64,000 nucleotides of DNA from Prochlorococcus sp. AG-409-J16 (GCA_003215655.1 QCKB01000007.1:36862-100861); one strand, 5' to 3'; positions 9,921 to 17,601 are shown, counted from the first letter of the stretch. Notes: generated by a model not told the origin, from the letters alone. Program-made: numbers and translations.

Positions 9921-11021
9921 ATGATCAGATCGTTTCTACAAAGAGCAACTAGTAAATCAGTATCTAAGAAGAATGTTATAAACGAACCAAGAGACTATTC
10001 CCCTGCACCCTCAGATTCACGTGAAAGAGCACGCGAAATGGTGCTTGGTTTACAAAATTCGATCTGTCAAGGATTAGAGGCTATTGATCAAGTTGGTCTC
10101 TTTAAAGAAGAGTCATGGGAAAGACCAGAAGGAGGGGGAGGCAGGTCAAGAGTGATGCGCGATGGAAGAATTTTTGAACAAGGAGGTGTCAATTTTTCCG
10201 AAGTCCACGGTAAAGAGCTTCCGCCTTCAATCCTTAATCAAAGGCCTGAAGCTAAAGGTCATCCTTGGTTCGCTACAGGGACCTCAATGGTTCTCCATCC
10301 CCGAAATCCATATATTCCTACTGTTCATCTGAATTATCGATATTTCGAAGCCGGGCCTGTTTGGTGGTTTGGTGGTGGAGCAGATTTAACGCCTTACTAT
10401 CCATATCTAGAAGATGCACGTCATTTCCACAGAATCCATAAAAAAGCTTGTGATTCCATAAGTCCAGAATTTCATCAAGTTTTCAAACCGTGGTGTGATG
10501 AATACTTCTTCCTAAAGCATCGAGGAGAAACCCGTGGAATCGGAGGGATCTTTTATGACTATCAGGATGGCTCAGGCAGTCTCTATAAAGGTCAAAATAA
10601 GAATGGAAAAGCTGCAATCATCTCTAATGAACTAGGAATACAACCAAAGTCCTGGGAGCAGCTATTTAATCTCGGAAAATCATGTGGAGAAGCTTTCTTA
10701 CCTTCTTATCAACCAATTATTGAAAAAAGACACTCTCACGATTATGGAGATAGAGAGCGGCAATTCCAGCTTTATCGACGTGGAAGATATGTTGAATTTA
10801 ATCTGGTTTGGGATAGAGGAACAATTTTCGGACTACAAACAAATGGTCGAACTGAATCAATCCTGATGTCATTACCACCATTAGCAAGATGGGAGTATGG
10901 GTACGTTGCTGATAAAAACTCTAGAGAAGAACTTTTAACAACCCTTTTTACCAAACCTCAAAATTGGCTAGAAGATAAAGCCTTAGAAGAGCGCTGCTTG
11001 CCTCTTAAAGCAGTCGATTGA
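9921..11021 (+). CDS. hemF: oxygen-dependent coproporphyrinogen III oxidase
   Basis: Oxidatively decarboxylates coproporphyrinogen III to protoporphyrinogen IX in heme and chlorophyll synthesis, using O2. The 366-residue protein shows the family glycine-rich [22 protein letters not shown], the invariant [30 protein letters not shown] and [10 protein letters not shown] blocks, and [16 protein letters not shown] near the end. The first ~30 residues are poorly conserved, so a start a little downstream of the ATG at 9921 is possible. It is transcribed away from mrp across a 121-base gap, and its stop faces the amidase-like gene with only eight bases between. The oxygen-independent HemN form would lack these motifs. 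Confidence 0.96.
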   Translation: MIRSFLQRATSKSVSKKNVINEPRDYSPAPSDSRERAREMVLGLQNSICQGLEAIDQVGLFKEESWERPEGGGGRSRVMRDGRIFEQGGVNFSEVHGKELPPSILNQRPEAKGHPWFATGTSMVLHPRNPYIPTVHLNYRYFEAGPVWWFGGGADLTPYYPYLEDARHFHRIHKKACDSISPEFHQVFKPWCDEYFFLKHRGETRGIGGIFYDYQDGSGSLYKGQNKNGKAAIISNELGIQPKSWEQLFNLGKSCGEAFLPSYQPIIEKRHSHDYGDRERQFQLYRRGRYVEFNLVWDRGTIFGLQTNGRTESILMSLPPLARWEYGYVADKNSREELLTTLFTKPQNWLEDKALEERCLPLKAVD

Positions 11022-11029
11022 AATTTCTC

Positions 11030-11794
11030 TCATTTATATAAACCTACCCAGAAAGCATCTACAACCTTTTTAGCAATAGAGTTTATCGTCGTTTTTTGAG
11101 AAAGAGGGTCACGAAGACTTCTTTCTAAATTCCCCTCTAATTTTCCTATTTCAAGAATACGAATCTGGCGCTTAGATGCACCAAGACCACCACGAAATAA
11201 TTTTGGATATCTACCAAAACTCTTAGCAAGACTTTCATCAAGTGTATTTAGACTTTGACTAATTGGTGGTATTAAACCTGATCCATATCCATCTTTGCCA
11301 TAAGCATCAAAATGAATTTCCAGTGCATATCCGCCCCGTTGAGCATGTTTATAACCAACTGACCAATTAGTTCTTGGGTCATTTTCATCTAATATCTTCC
11401 TAACTACGGGATCATAAGAACTAATATTAAGGCCTCTTTCTCTACCTAATTTCACAACAGCATCACGCACTTGAATGTTCCAAAAAAGCTCATCTCGCAT
11501 CTTGGGACTCATTGGAACTGCACCTCTAAGACCCACAGCTTCGCCAGAAGTTCCTGCACCTTCCATATTTTGTGAGTCTGCATGTCCTGCAAGAACTAAT
11601 ATTGATATAGACGGTGAAACATTTTTTGTACCAGTCCATTTAGCAGATGCTGAAACACGTTCACCTATTAAAGAGTCAATAGCAAGTTGTCCTGATTGTC
11701 CTGAGCGAACTGAACTAGAAAAGTAAACAAAAAAGATTAAAAAATAAAACAAGAAAGTAACTCTTGGAAGCTTAAATTCGAATTTTTTATTCAT
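11030..11794 (-). CDS. secreted N-acetylmuramoyl-L-alanine amidase-like protein
   Basis: 254 residues with an N-terminal hydrophobic segment (about 12-28) that looks like a signal peptide or anchor. The fold pattern resembles zinc amidases of the Amidase_3 type: an AGHAD strand with His71, a helix carrying Glu102 in RDELFWN, an EIHFDAYG strand with His161, and a late RILEIG with Glu215 at the position of the catalytic glutamate. These would be the three zinc ligands and the general base. If right, it cleaves the stem peptide from peptidoglycan in the periplasm. The overall similarity is loose and I infer function only from the spacing of these residues. It is followed upstream by the CCB1-like gene 12 bases away on the same strand. 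Confidence 0.6.
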   Translation of the reverse strand: MNKKFEFKLPRVTFLFYFLIFFVYFSSSVRSGQSGQLAIDSLIGERVSASAKWTGTKNVSPSISILVLAGHADSQNMEGAGTSGEAVGLRGAVPMSPKMRDELFWNIQVRDAVVKLGRERGLNISSYDPVVRKILDENDPRTNWSVGYKHAQRGGYALEIHFDAYGKDGYGSGLIPPISQSLNTLDESLAKSFGRYPKLFRGGLGASKRQIRILEIGKLEGNLERSLRDPLSQKTTINSIAKKVVDAFWVGLYK

Positions 11795-11806
11795 AACTTT
11801 GATTAT

Positions 11807-12361
11807 CTAAATTGGCGATGAAAGGAGTGCACCATCACTTGCTAACTCCAATCGATTAGCAAGCTCTAACTCCATAGCAATCAATTCATCCCTATGAGCC
11901 CTTACTCGCAAAGTACTTCCTTGGCTCCCTTCAGAACTTGTTAGACGCAATTCAACAACTTCAATGCGATTAGCTTTCTTGTTATAGAAGAAACCTGCAA
12001 TCGGACCAATACCAGCAAGCAATAAAGGCCACCATCCCAACAATGGATATAGCTCCACTAACACCAACCCAAGACAACCAGCTCCTATTACTCCAAATAT
12101 TGACAACAAAACCATGAGAATTGGACTAGAAGCAACGGTCCCTTGAAAACGGAGCACTTGTCTATCTGGATCGCTACCAACAGGCTTCCATCCACGATTT
12201 AGAAGCCATTCACTTAAACCATTAAGGACTTCAAGTGGTGGCTTAGGAGAATGGATATCGACAACAGTAGTTCGATCCTTACTCGCTGCTCGAAGGAAAA
12301 ACACCAACCCAATGGCTAGCAATAAAGTCAACAACAGAATAGAAGGCAAGACAGGTTGCAT
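11807..12361 (-). CDS. cofactor assembly of complex C subunit B, CCB1-like
   Basis: 184 residues with a short N-terminal membrane segment (about 5-24), a hydrophilic stretch containing LNRGWKPVGSDPDRQVLRF, then two closely spaced membrane helices (about 78-122, SIFGVIGAGCLGL and WWPLLLAGIGPIAGFFY) and a C-terminal soluble part rich in charged residues. This arrangement is that of the CCB1-type proteins that attach heme c(i) to cytochrome b6 in oxygenic phototrophs. Identification is from the family look rather than a diagnostic catalytic motif. The amidase-like gene follows 12 bases downstream, so the two are probably cotranscribed. Confidence 0.65.
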   Translation of the reverse strand: MQPVLPSILLLTLLLAIGLVFFLRAASKDRTTVVDIHSPKPPLEVLNGLSEWLLNRGWKPVGSDPDRQVLRFQGTVASSPILMVLLSIFGVIGAGCLGLVLVELYPLLGWWPLLLAGIGPIAGFFYNKKANRIEVVELRLTSSEGSQGSTLRVRAHRDELIAMELELANRLELASDGALLSSPI

Positions 12362-12412
12362 GTAGAAAATTTGCCTCGAATAAACAGTGCTTTACTTGGG
12401 TCTTCATAGCAA

Positions 12413-12547
12413 ATGAAGCTATTTAAAGCGAAGACTTTCTCTTTAACCTTTTATAGTTCACCTAAGGGAAAGAAACATTCTCAAGAATCTAGTTTTTGCA
12501 CTTTGAGATCCAGTCCTACAAATAAGAAGGAAAAATCTAAGAAATGA
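12413..12547 (+). CDS. possible 44-residue basic peptide
   Basis: An ATG-started frame of 44 codons plus TGA lies in the otherwise empty stretch 12362-12695. The peptide begins MKLFKAKTFSLTFYSS and ends KKEKSKK, with ten or more lysines and many serines. No Shine-Dalgarno sequence precedes it. Picocyanobacteria carry many short genus-specific genes, so it could be real, but an open frame of this size occurs by chance. The remaining ~150 bases up to the nuclease gene show no further structure that I can support. Confidence 0.25.
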   Translation: MKLFKAKTFSLTFYSSPKGKKHSQESSFCTLRSSPTNKKEKSKK

Positions 12548-12695
12548 TTAAAAATTATCTTGAAAAACAAACACAGTATGGCGCTCCCCAATAGAAATTG
12601 ATTCAAAGTTTTGAACAATCTATATTGAAGCTGATCATTAATTGTTTGTTCCAACTTCAGCCAAGTTTGACTTACTAGTTACCTAAAACTTTCCT

Positions 12696-13340
12696 ATGAA
12701 AGAAATCTCCTCCAATCCAAAAAACTTTGCTGTTTTCGATGGTGATCTCGACAGCGACTGGGAGGAGCGACTTAGTCAAGCATCTGCCCTTGGTGTGGAT
12801 ACAGAGGCTATGGGTCTAATCCATGGCAGAGACCGCCTTTGCCTAGTCCAAATTTGTGACCAATCTGACAATGTTGTCTGTATCAGGATCCAACAGGGAC
12901 AAACTCATGCACCAAAATTAAAAGCTTTGATGGAGAATCCTTCAATTGAAAAAGTTTTTCACTTCGCCAGGTTTGACGTAGCAGCACTTGCTAGTGGTCT
13001 CAAAATTGAAGTTCAACCAATTTTCTGCACAAAACTAGCGAGCCGACTTGCACGCACCTATAGCCCCCGCCACGGACTGAAAGAACTGATGATAGACCTA
13101 TTAGGAATTGAACTTGATAAAAGGTCCCAAAGTAGCGACTGGGGAAAAGTAGAAGAACTTACGGACGTACAACTTGCCTATGCAGCAAATGATGCCAGAT
13201 ACCTTTTGCCTGCTCGTGAAATTCTAGAAAAAATGCTTCGGAGAGAAGAGAGATGGTCCTTAGCTAAACGCTGCTTCCAATGCATTCCTGTTTTCGCCGA
13301 ACTTGACCAAAAACGATTTACTCAAATTTTTGAGCACTAA
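12696..13340 (+). CDS. RNase D-like 3'-5' exonuclease
   Basis: DEDDy-type exonuclease domain of 214 residues with the full catalytic set in place: D35 and E37 (GVDTEAM), D94 (ARFDVAAL), and Y162 plus D166 (YAANDARYL), which bind two metal ions. It is about half the length of E. coli RNase D and lacks the C-terminal HRDC domains, as is usual for the short cyanobacterial form. Expected to trim 3' ends of tRNA or other RNA, though a DNA substrate cannot be excluded. The gene stands alone on the plus strand between two minus-strand genes; its 3' end is 15 bases from the convergent 89-residue gene. Confidence 0.88.
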   Translation: MKEISSNPKNFAVFDGDLDSDWEERLSQASALGVDTEAMGLIHGRDRLCLVQICDQSDNVVCIRIQQGQTHAPKLKALMENPSIEKVFHFARFDVAALASGLKIEVQPIFCTKLASRLARTYSPRHGLKELMIDLLGIELDKRSQSSDWGKVEELTDVQLAYAANDARYLLPAREILEKMLRREERWSLAKRCFQCIPVFAELDQKRFTQIFEH

Positions 13341-13355
13341 TAACCAGGGAATTTA

Positions 13356-13625
13356 TTAGTCTTCAACCATAAAATTCTCTTCTTCTGCTAATGCGACAAG
13401 CAATTCATCAAGCTGCTGAGCAGAAGGATCCTTATCTTTCTTAAGACTCATCCTTGCCTTATCTAAAAGTTCCTTTGCTATACCTTTGCGGGATTCCAAG
13501 TCTTTGACACCCTGCTGAGCTGCAGATAATTCAACCTTCCTACGAGCTGCAGCAAGACTGATACTTAGACATTTCGCCAAGTCAGCGCATATCCTCAAAA
13601 AATCCTTGTCTTCTATCACCGCCAT
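13356..13625 (-). CDS. conserved small cyanobacterial protein of unknown function
   Basis: 89 residues, charged, predicted mostly helical, no membrane segment or signal peptide. It contains ICADLAKCLSISLAAARRKVE with two cysteines, a stretch resembling a short helix-turn-helix, and an acidic C-terminus (EEENFMVED). I recognise it only as a type of small protein found in marine picocyanobacteria; no function can be assigned. It lies convergent with the RNase D-like gene and 69 bases upstream of the LpxB-like stop on the same strand... transcription of both runs leftward, with the LpxB-like gene first. Confidence 0.7.
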   Translation of the reverse strand: MAVIEDKDFLRICADLAKCLSISLAAARRKVELSAAQQGVKDLESRKGIAKELLDKARMSLKKDKDPSAQQLDELLVALAEEENFMVED

Positions 13626-13694
13626 AAAAATTCCTACCTCAGGTCATTTAACAATCTCAAAGGATGTGATCAATAGAAAATCATGCAATAGTTC

Positions 13695-14903
13695 TTAAAG
13701 CATTTTCAAAACCTTAGCTGCCACAGCGCTACTGCCACCTGATAAACCCATTCTTCGCAAGCCCATCTTCCCCAAAAATTTGCAAACCTGACTGTTAACA
13801 AGAAGAAAGCTCAACTTTTCAGCCAATATTTCTTTAGACCTACATGGAGTTACAGCTCCTCCCAAAAGACGACTTTGCCTAATAGCAAACCCTTTAGTGA
13901 ATTGTGGTCCTTTCCCTGGCAATGAAAGTGCAGGAATACCAAGTCCAACTAACTGTTCAGTAGCAGTACCAGCATTAGCGATACCAATTTCCACCCATGA
14001 GGCCCATCGAGAAAATTGTCCTACCCCAATGATTATGAATGCCTCTCCTTTCTCCCAATAATGATCTACACAAAAGGGATTTTCAGAAAATGTACGTTGA
14101 GAATATCCACGCAAAAGTAATTCTGATTGCAATTCTTTGAGTGAAGGGTTTGACCCAATAGGAACCAAAATTGCTAGTGGATATTGAAAGTTTAATAATT
14201 CCAAGGAATCAAGAAGTCTTTTGAAGTTGGTTAAGGCTTCAGGGACGCGACTTCCACATAGCAATAACAAGCGTCGAAAGTTTTTTAAAGATGTTGGAAT
14301 GGGCTCTGCTTTTAGACCGTCCATCATTGGATTCCCTAGGGCTAAAGCAATCACACCATGTCGCTTTAAGCCCCTTGCAGTTAAACGGTCTCTAACTGCC
14401 ACAAACTCGCAACGAGAAGACCTCATTAAGTGCCATTCCCAAGGGTCCCATTCAGTTCCTTTTAAGGAATGGTAATAATCACTGAAGGCTTTCCCTGGTC
14501 CACTCCTCCATGTGTAATCACTCTTTGGCGTACCGATAAATCCATAGCACCCTCCACTGCTCCAAGCAAAGAGCAACGGCAGGAAATCGCCCACAGCAAG
14601 TATTTTTCGCCCTGTTACAGCAGCATGACGAACAATTTTCCATTGATTAAAGCTCAAGCCAATTAAACCAGAAGCGATATCTGCACACAGTCCAACAAAA
14701 CTTTGGTTACTAAAGCCACCACTTGGCAATCGGGCTAATGGGCCAATCCGCCGCAGCCATCCTGAGGCAATTGCTTGATCAAAAGCTTTACCTTCTCCGA
14801 CTAGTGGAATAACTTCAAAGCAAATATCTGGCTTTAGGGCATGCAAGGCTTCGAGAACTCGAAGAGCGATGAGGTCCTCACCATGCCCATTCGAAACCAC
14901 CAA
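13695..14903 (-). CDS. LpxB-like (lipid-A-disaccharide synthase-related) protein
   Basis: About 402 residues related to the GT-B fold of LpxB, in the cyanobacterial branch usually left as 'conserved hypothetical'. Near the N-terminus is VVSNGHGEDLIALR; near residue 310-340 is ANAGTATEQLVGLGIPALSLPGKGPQ, equivalent to the sugar-nucleotide binding loop. An open frame runs on to 15101, but that extension is the antisense of tRNA-Cys, so the true start must lie below about 14960. No ATG is available in frame there; TTG at 14901-14903 or GTG at 14898-14900 put the start just before the conserved VVSNGHGED. Donor and acceptor are unknown; lipid or glycan glycosyl transfer is an inference. Confidence 0.8.
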   Translation of the reverse strand: MVVSNGHGEDLIALRVLEALHALKPDICFEVIPLVGEGKAFDQAIASGWLRRIGPLARLPSGGFSNQSFVGLCADIASGLIGLSFNQWKIVRHAAVTGRKILAVGDFLPLLFAWSSGGCYGFIGTPKSDYTWRSGPGKAFSDYYHSLKGTEWDPWEWHLMRSSRCEFVAVRDRLTARGLKRHGVIALALGNPMMDGLKAEPIPTSLKNFRRLLLLCGSRVPEALTNFKRLLDSLELLNFQYPLAILVPIGSNPSLKELQSELLLRGYSQRTFSENPFCVDHYWEKGEAFIIIGVGQFSRWASWVEIGIANAGTATEQLVGLGIPALSLPGKGPQFTKGFAIRQSRLLGGAVTPCRSKEILAEKLSFLLVNSQVCKFLGKMGLRRMGLSGGSSAVAAKVLKML

Positions 14904-14960
14904 TAAAGGAGAGGTCCAGTCGCTGATACGATCCGCAGAAGGGAATAACGAATCCCTGAC

Positions 14961-15031
14961 GGCGGCATGGCCAAGTGGTAAGGCAGAGGATTGCAAATCC
15001 TTTATCCCCAGTTCGAATCTGGGTGCCGCCT
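14961..15031 (+). tRNA. trnC: tRNA-Cys (GCA)
   Basis: Cloverleaf read directly: acceptor arm GGCGGCA pairs with TGCCGCC (15024-15030), anticodon stem AGGAT/ATCCT encloses loop TTGCAAA with anticodon GCA, and the T arm has CCCAG-TTCGAAT-CTGGG. The discriminator base at 15031 is T, as expected for tRNA-Cys. CCA is not encoded. It is oriented toward the AT-rich islet, a typical landing site for mobile DNA; no second copy of its 3' end is seen nearby. Confidence 0.97.
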
Positions 15032-15128
15032 TCTTACCTTTCTTGAGACCGATTCCTGTAATCAGTTGCAAGAACTCAATTATTAGGTCTCTTTTTCTCA
15101 TAAAACGGATCTTTTCAGCCCTAAGAAC

Positions 15129-15150
15129 TGGTCGGTAAGTGGTCGGTAAG
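15129..15150. repeat. perfect 11-bp tandem duplication
   Basis: TGGTCGGTAAG occurs twice with no spacer (15129-15139 and 15140-15150), about 100 bases downstream of tRNA-Cys and directly before a long hairpin. The unit is more GC-rich than the surrounding islet. Confidence 0.85.
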
Positions 15151-15181
15151 TACCCTGCTATCGACCATCAGCAGGCTTACC
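15145..15181. repeat. two-part inverted repeat (strong hairpin)
   Basis: Arms GGTAAG + CCTGCT (15145-15150, 15154-15159) are matched by AGCAGG + CTTACC (15170-15181), giving 12 paired bases with a 3-base bulge and a 10-base loop. A short pyrimidine run CTCCCTTTT follows, so on the plus strand it could terminate the tRNA-Cys transcript; it might equally be a recombination site remnant. Confidence 0.65.
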
Positions 15182-15234
15182 TCCCTTTTAGTGTGCCATT
15201 TACAAAACAACTAGCCACCTGAAGAGAATTACCT

Positions 15235-15576
15235 CTAATTATTCTTTTCCCAAAGGGTATTATTTCTAGATAATAATGAATCAAGTTCAGACAACTTTAT
15301 ACTTGTATTACCATCTGAAAGTGCATTATTAGGATTGTCATGAACCTCCATAAATATGCCATTTACTCCAACTGCAAGCGATGCCCTAAGTAAGGGTTCT
15401 ACAAATTCCATATTAGATCCGGAACTTCCCCCAATACAACCTTTTTGAAGGCAATGCCCTACATCAAAGATAGACAGATTCAGCAGCCAACCTTATGCCC
15501 CCCAAAACTTTGACCTCTTAAGAGTAGTGCTGGTTTTTTCTTTTTCACAAAGACTCTGTGCAAGAAGTGCTTCAAT
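15235..15576 (-). pseudogene. kdsA remnant (KDO-8-phosphate synthase), frameshifted and truncated
   Basis: On the complement an 80-codon segment ending in TAG at 15235-15237 reads like the C-terminal half of KdsA: SIFDVGHCLQK, GGSSGSNMEFVEPLLRASLA, VGVNGIFMEVHDNPNNAL, SDGNTSIKLSELDSLL, against FDVTH, the ARAGMAVGLAGLF and EAHPDPEHAKCDGP blocks of the E. coli enzyme. Just upstream the same similarity continues in another frame (LLLRGQSFG at about 15500-15530, matching the CDRGANFGY region), with a TAA in the original frame and a deletion of roughly a dozen residues. The N-terminal half is absent. KdsA condenses PEP with arabinose-5-phosphate to make KDO-8-P for lipopolysaccharide cores; this copy cannot be functional. 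Confidence 0.85.
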
Positions 15577-15688
15577 TGTTGTCTTTTACTAGGCAAAGCT
15601 AATAGGCGAGGGATCGTTGAAATATTGATTTAAACCAACCTGCTTCTCATTGTTCCAAATCTCACTAAGCTATCCAGCTCTCACAGTG

Positions 15689-15895
15689 ATGGAGTATCTA
15701 GAACAGTCCTATACTTCCAAAATAAAAGAAGAAGGGTCACTTTGGTCAATTGAACTAGATCATAAATACTTAGAACGACCTTATAAAAAGCTTATATCTT
15801 CTGAAAACGAAAGAAGAGATCAACTGTATTCAATAGAGAAAAATAAAAGGTTTTTTCTAAGCGAAATCTACTACAGAATAACTAAAACAACCTAG
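15689..15895 (+). CDS. possible small hydrophilic protein
   Basis: 68 residues from the ATG at 15689 (MEYLEQSYTS), or 81 from 15650. Strongly charged (Lys/Glu/Arg), with many tyrosines, no cysteine, no membrane segment. The base composition matches the AT-rich islet. No ribosome binding site is evident and I recognise no family. It sits between the kdsA remnant and the small membrane protein gene, with stop codons facing. Real coding status is uncertain. Confidence 0.35.
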   Translation: MEYLEQSYTSKIKEEGSLWSIELDHKYLERPYKKLISSENERRDQLYSIEKNKRFFLSEIYYRITKTT

Positions 15896-16004
15896 TTCAA
15901 AATTTTCATATTTCTAATAATGCAGATAATTAAATCTCTATCAATTAGCATATTCGATCTAAGTCAAAATAGCTTACTAATATTGAGCAAATTGATGCTA
16001 AGTT

Positions 16005-16238
16005 TTAATGAAATATCAATCTATCAAGAAGAATAGCAATAATTAATCCTCTAAAAAAAGAGATCCAAATCAAGCCATAATCACTAATTCCAAGCTTTCT
16101 CTTCTCTCTATCAATAGATCTCTTATGAATATCAATCAAATTTTTAAAGCTCAAAGCAGGTTTTAATGGAAGGGATTCTCTCTTCAAAGGAATAGGAATA
16201 CGGACATATTTTTTTTTGCCTGCGGATAGTGGACTCAT
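16005..16238 (-). CDS. small membrane protein coupled to the recombinase-like gene
   Basis: 77 residues. The first two-thirds are basic (KKKYVRIPIPLKRE, HKRSIDREKRKLG) and the C-terminus is a single hydrophobic helix (about 54-76, LIWISFFRGLIIAILLDRLI), so a tail-anchored protein with a cytosolic basic domain is likely. Its ATG overlaps the stop of the upstream serine recombinase-like gene in ATGA form (16235-16238), indicating translational coupling and a shared job. No family is recognised. The basic part could bind nucleic acid or another protein; that is speculation. Confidence 0.6.
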   Translation of the reverse strand: MSPLSAGKKKYVRIPIPLKRESLPLKPALSFKNLIDIHKRSIDREKRKLGISDYGLIWISFFRGLIIAILLDRLIFH

Positions 16239-16882
16239 GCTGCTAAAGCTTCATTTTCCATGATAATCCTACGAATAGTAGAAAGTGCAAGACCTGTTTG
16301 AGCACGTATTGATCTATAAGAGCAACCTTCACGTCTTAAACGCAAAACAAGATTTTCTTTAATTGGATTTGTTTTGGGCCTACCTCCAATATTTACACCA
16401 TCTTTGTTCCTTTCTTGAAATCTTTCATATTTCCTTTCTTGAATAAGAGACCTTTCAGCTTCAAGAAGAGAGCTCAAAATCCCAATCAAAGCTAATCCCT
16501 CATCTTGCAATAACCTTGTATTTACAGCGCCATCAATAGTCCTTAGAGATATCCCCTTCTCATACAAGTTCTTAATGAGTCCCAAGATCTCTTCAACGGA
16601 ACCGGCAAGACAAAAAACATTTAAAACTACTAATTCATCCCCACATCCCAACGCCTTCAAAGCAGCCTGAAACTGTGGCCTTTGTATCTGCAAAGTTCTA
16701 ACGCTAATTGCCTCTTGAAAAATCTGAGAACAGCCACAATTTTTCAAAGCCAAAAGCTGCTCATGCTCAGAGTGATCTTTTAACCCCGTAAGAGCATATC
16801 CAACCGACTTCGTTTTTGTCCTCCCAAGAAAAGGTTCTCGATTCCTCAAGAAAAGCGGAGGGACGCGCCTAAACTTCCTCAT
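16235..16882 (-). CDS. serine recombinase (resolvase-family) protein lacking its catalytic residues
   Basis: 215 residues with the resolvase/invertase layout: an N-terminal domain of about 27-150, the long E helix (about 125-150, EAERSLIQERKYERF), the GGRPK linker and a C-terminal helix-turn-helix (about 178-208, EGCSYRSIRAQTGLALSTIRRII). Yet the active site is gone. The family YARVS reads Y29-A-L-T-G33, losing the nucleophilic serine and an arginine; KLDRLGRS reads N88-V-F-C-L-A-G-S95, losing Asp and both arginines. Only the Arg of the IS...R..P block (R68) is kept. The frame is intact, so it is not simply decaying: it may have become a DNA-binding regulator. A 26-residue N-terminal extension is unusual. 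The 77-residue membrane protein is coupled downstream. Confidence 0.85.
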   Translation of the reverse strand: MRKFRRVPPLFLRNREPFLGRTKTKSVGYALTGLKDHSEHEQLLALKNCGCSQIFQEAISVRTLQIQRPQFQAALKALGCGDELVVLNVFCLAGSVEEILGLIKNLYEKGISLRTIDGAVNTRLLQDEGLALIGILSSLLEAERSLIQERKYERFQERNKDGVNIGGRPKTNPIKENLVLRLRREGCSYRSIRAQTGLALSTIRRIIMENEALAA

Positions 16883-17021
16883 CCTATGTACTGAAAACTT
16901 ATAGTTTTTATAACTATAGAAGAATAAAACAAAAAATCAATTTTTTATTGAAAATAGAAGATATTAACTAATTAAATAAATACCTTTTAAATTTGTACTT
17001 AAAACTGTATTGAAAACATAA

Positions 17022-17078
17022 GAACGACGAAGTGTTCGTTTTCCTTTTAAAACGTTCGTTATTTTTAGAATAAAGAAC
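17022..17078. promoter_or_regulatory. GTTC/GAAC repeat cluster upstream of the recombinase-like gene
   Basis: Within the 396-base gap 16883-17278, GTTCGTT occurs at 17034-17040 and 17054-17060. AACGA at 17023-17027 mirrors TCGTT at 17036-17040. The second copy begins an inverted repeat, GTTCGTTATT / AATAAAGAAC (17054-17063 and 17069-17078, 9 of 10 pairs, 5-base spacer). It lies 140-200 bases upstream of the recombinase-like start. It could be an operator or old recombination site. The rest of the gap is AT-rich without a gene that I can support. Confidence 0.4.
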
Positions 17079-17278
17079 ATAAACCATTTATAAATAAGCG
17101 TTTTAAAGCTAGCCTAGTGTTTCAATATCCTACTTAAAAGAACGCTCGGGAAACACAAGGCACATGAATTCATAACCAAAACAAAGGCTTATCCTCAAAA
17201 AAATAAAAACTAAGGCTATTTCAGTAAAAAACTTGAAAAGTCAATCAGGGCAAAGTAAAAATATATCAGCTAGAAAAA

Positions 17279-17524
17279 ATGCTATTGAACAGAAGTCTTT
17301 TATTAGTGGCAATTGCTTTAATCACTTCACAGGCTATGGCATTGGGGCAAGAAATGCTTTGTCAAATAAAGTATGGTGAGAAAGATCTTGATAAAAAATA
17401 CATGACATTTCCTTTTTTACTTCTTAAAACTCGCTGCCATCAAATTGGTGTTGAATTCAATGAGCTTGGTGACTCGATGCCTGAAAAGCCTATTTACGCT
17501 TGCTGCAGAACTAAAGAGATATAG
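17279..17524 (+). CDS. small secreted Cys-rich protein
   Basis: 81 residues with a classical signal peptide: short basic start, hydrophobic core (about 6-20, LLLVAIALITSQAMA) and a probable cleavage site after AMA or ALG near residue 21-23. The mature part, about 58 residues, has four cysteines (CQIKYG, TRCHQIG, and a CC pair near the C-terminus), enough for two disulfides in the periplasm. No family is recognised. ATG start; no clear ribosome binding site. It is followed by a convergent 58-residue ORF that is also Cys-rich. Confidence 0.55.
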   Translation: MLLNRSLLLVAIALITSQAMALGQEMLCQIKYGEKDLDKKYMTFPFLLLKTRCHQIGVEFNELGDSMPEKPIYACCRTKEI

Positions 17525-17601
17525 GCAAATATTATATTTATAGGCATATTTTTGACAAAAAAGAATTAAAATTATATACAAAAATAGTTCGTATTAGTTT
17601 G

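Noticed and set aside
14869..15138. Open frame across tRNA-Cys on the plus strand
   Set aside because: It is read straight through the tRNA and has no protein likeness.
15600..15680. Possible further gene remnant upstream of kdsA on the minus strand
   Set aside because: Only about 24 codons between stops with no convincing match.
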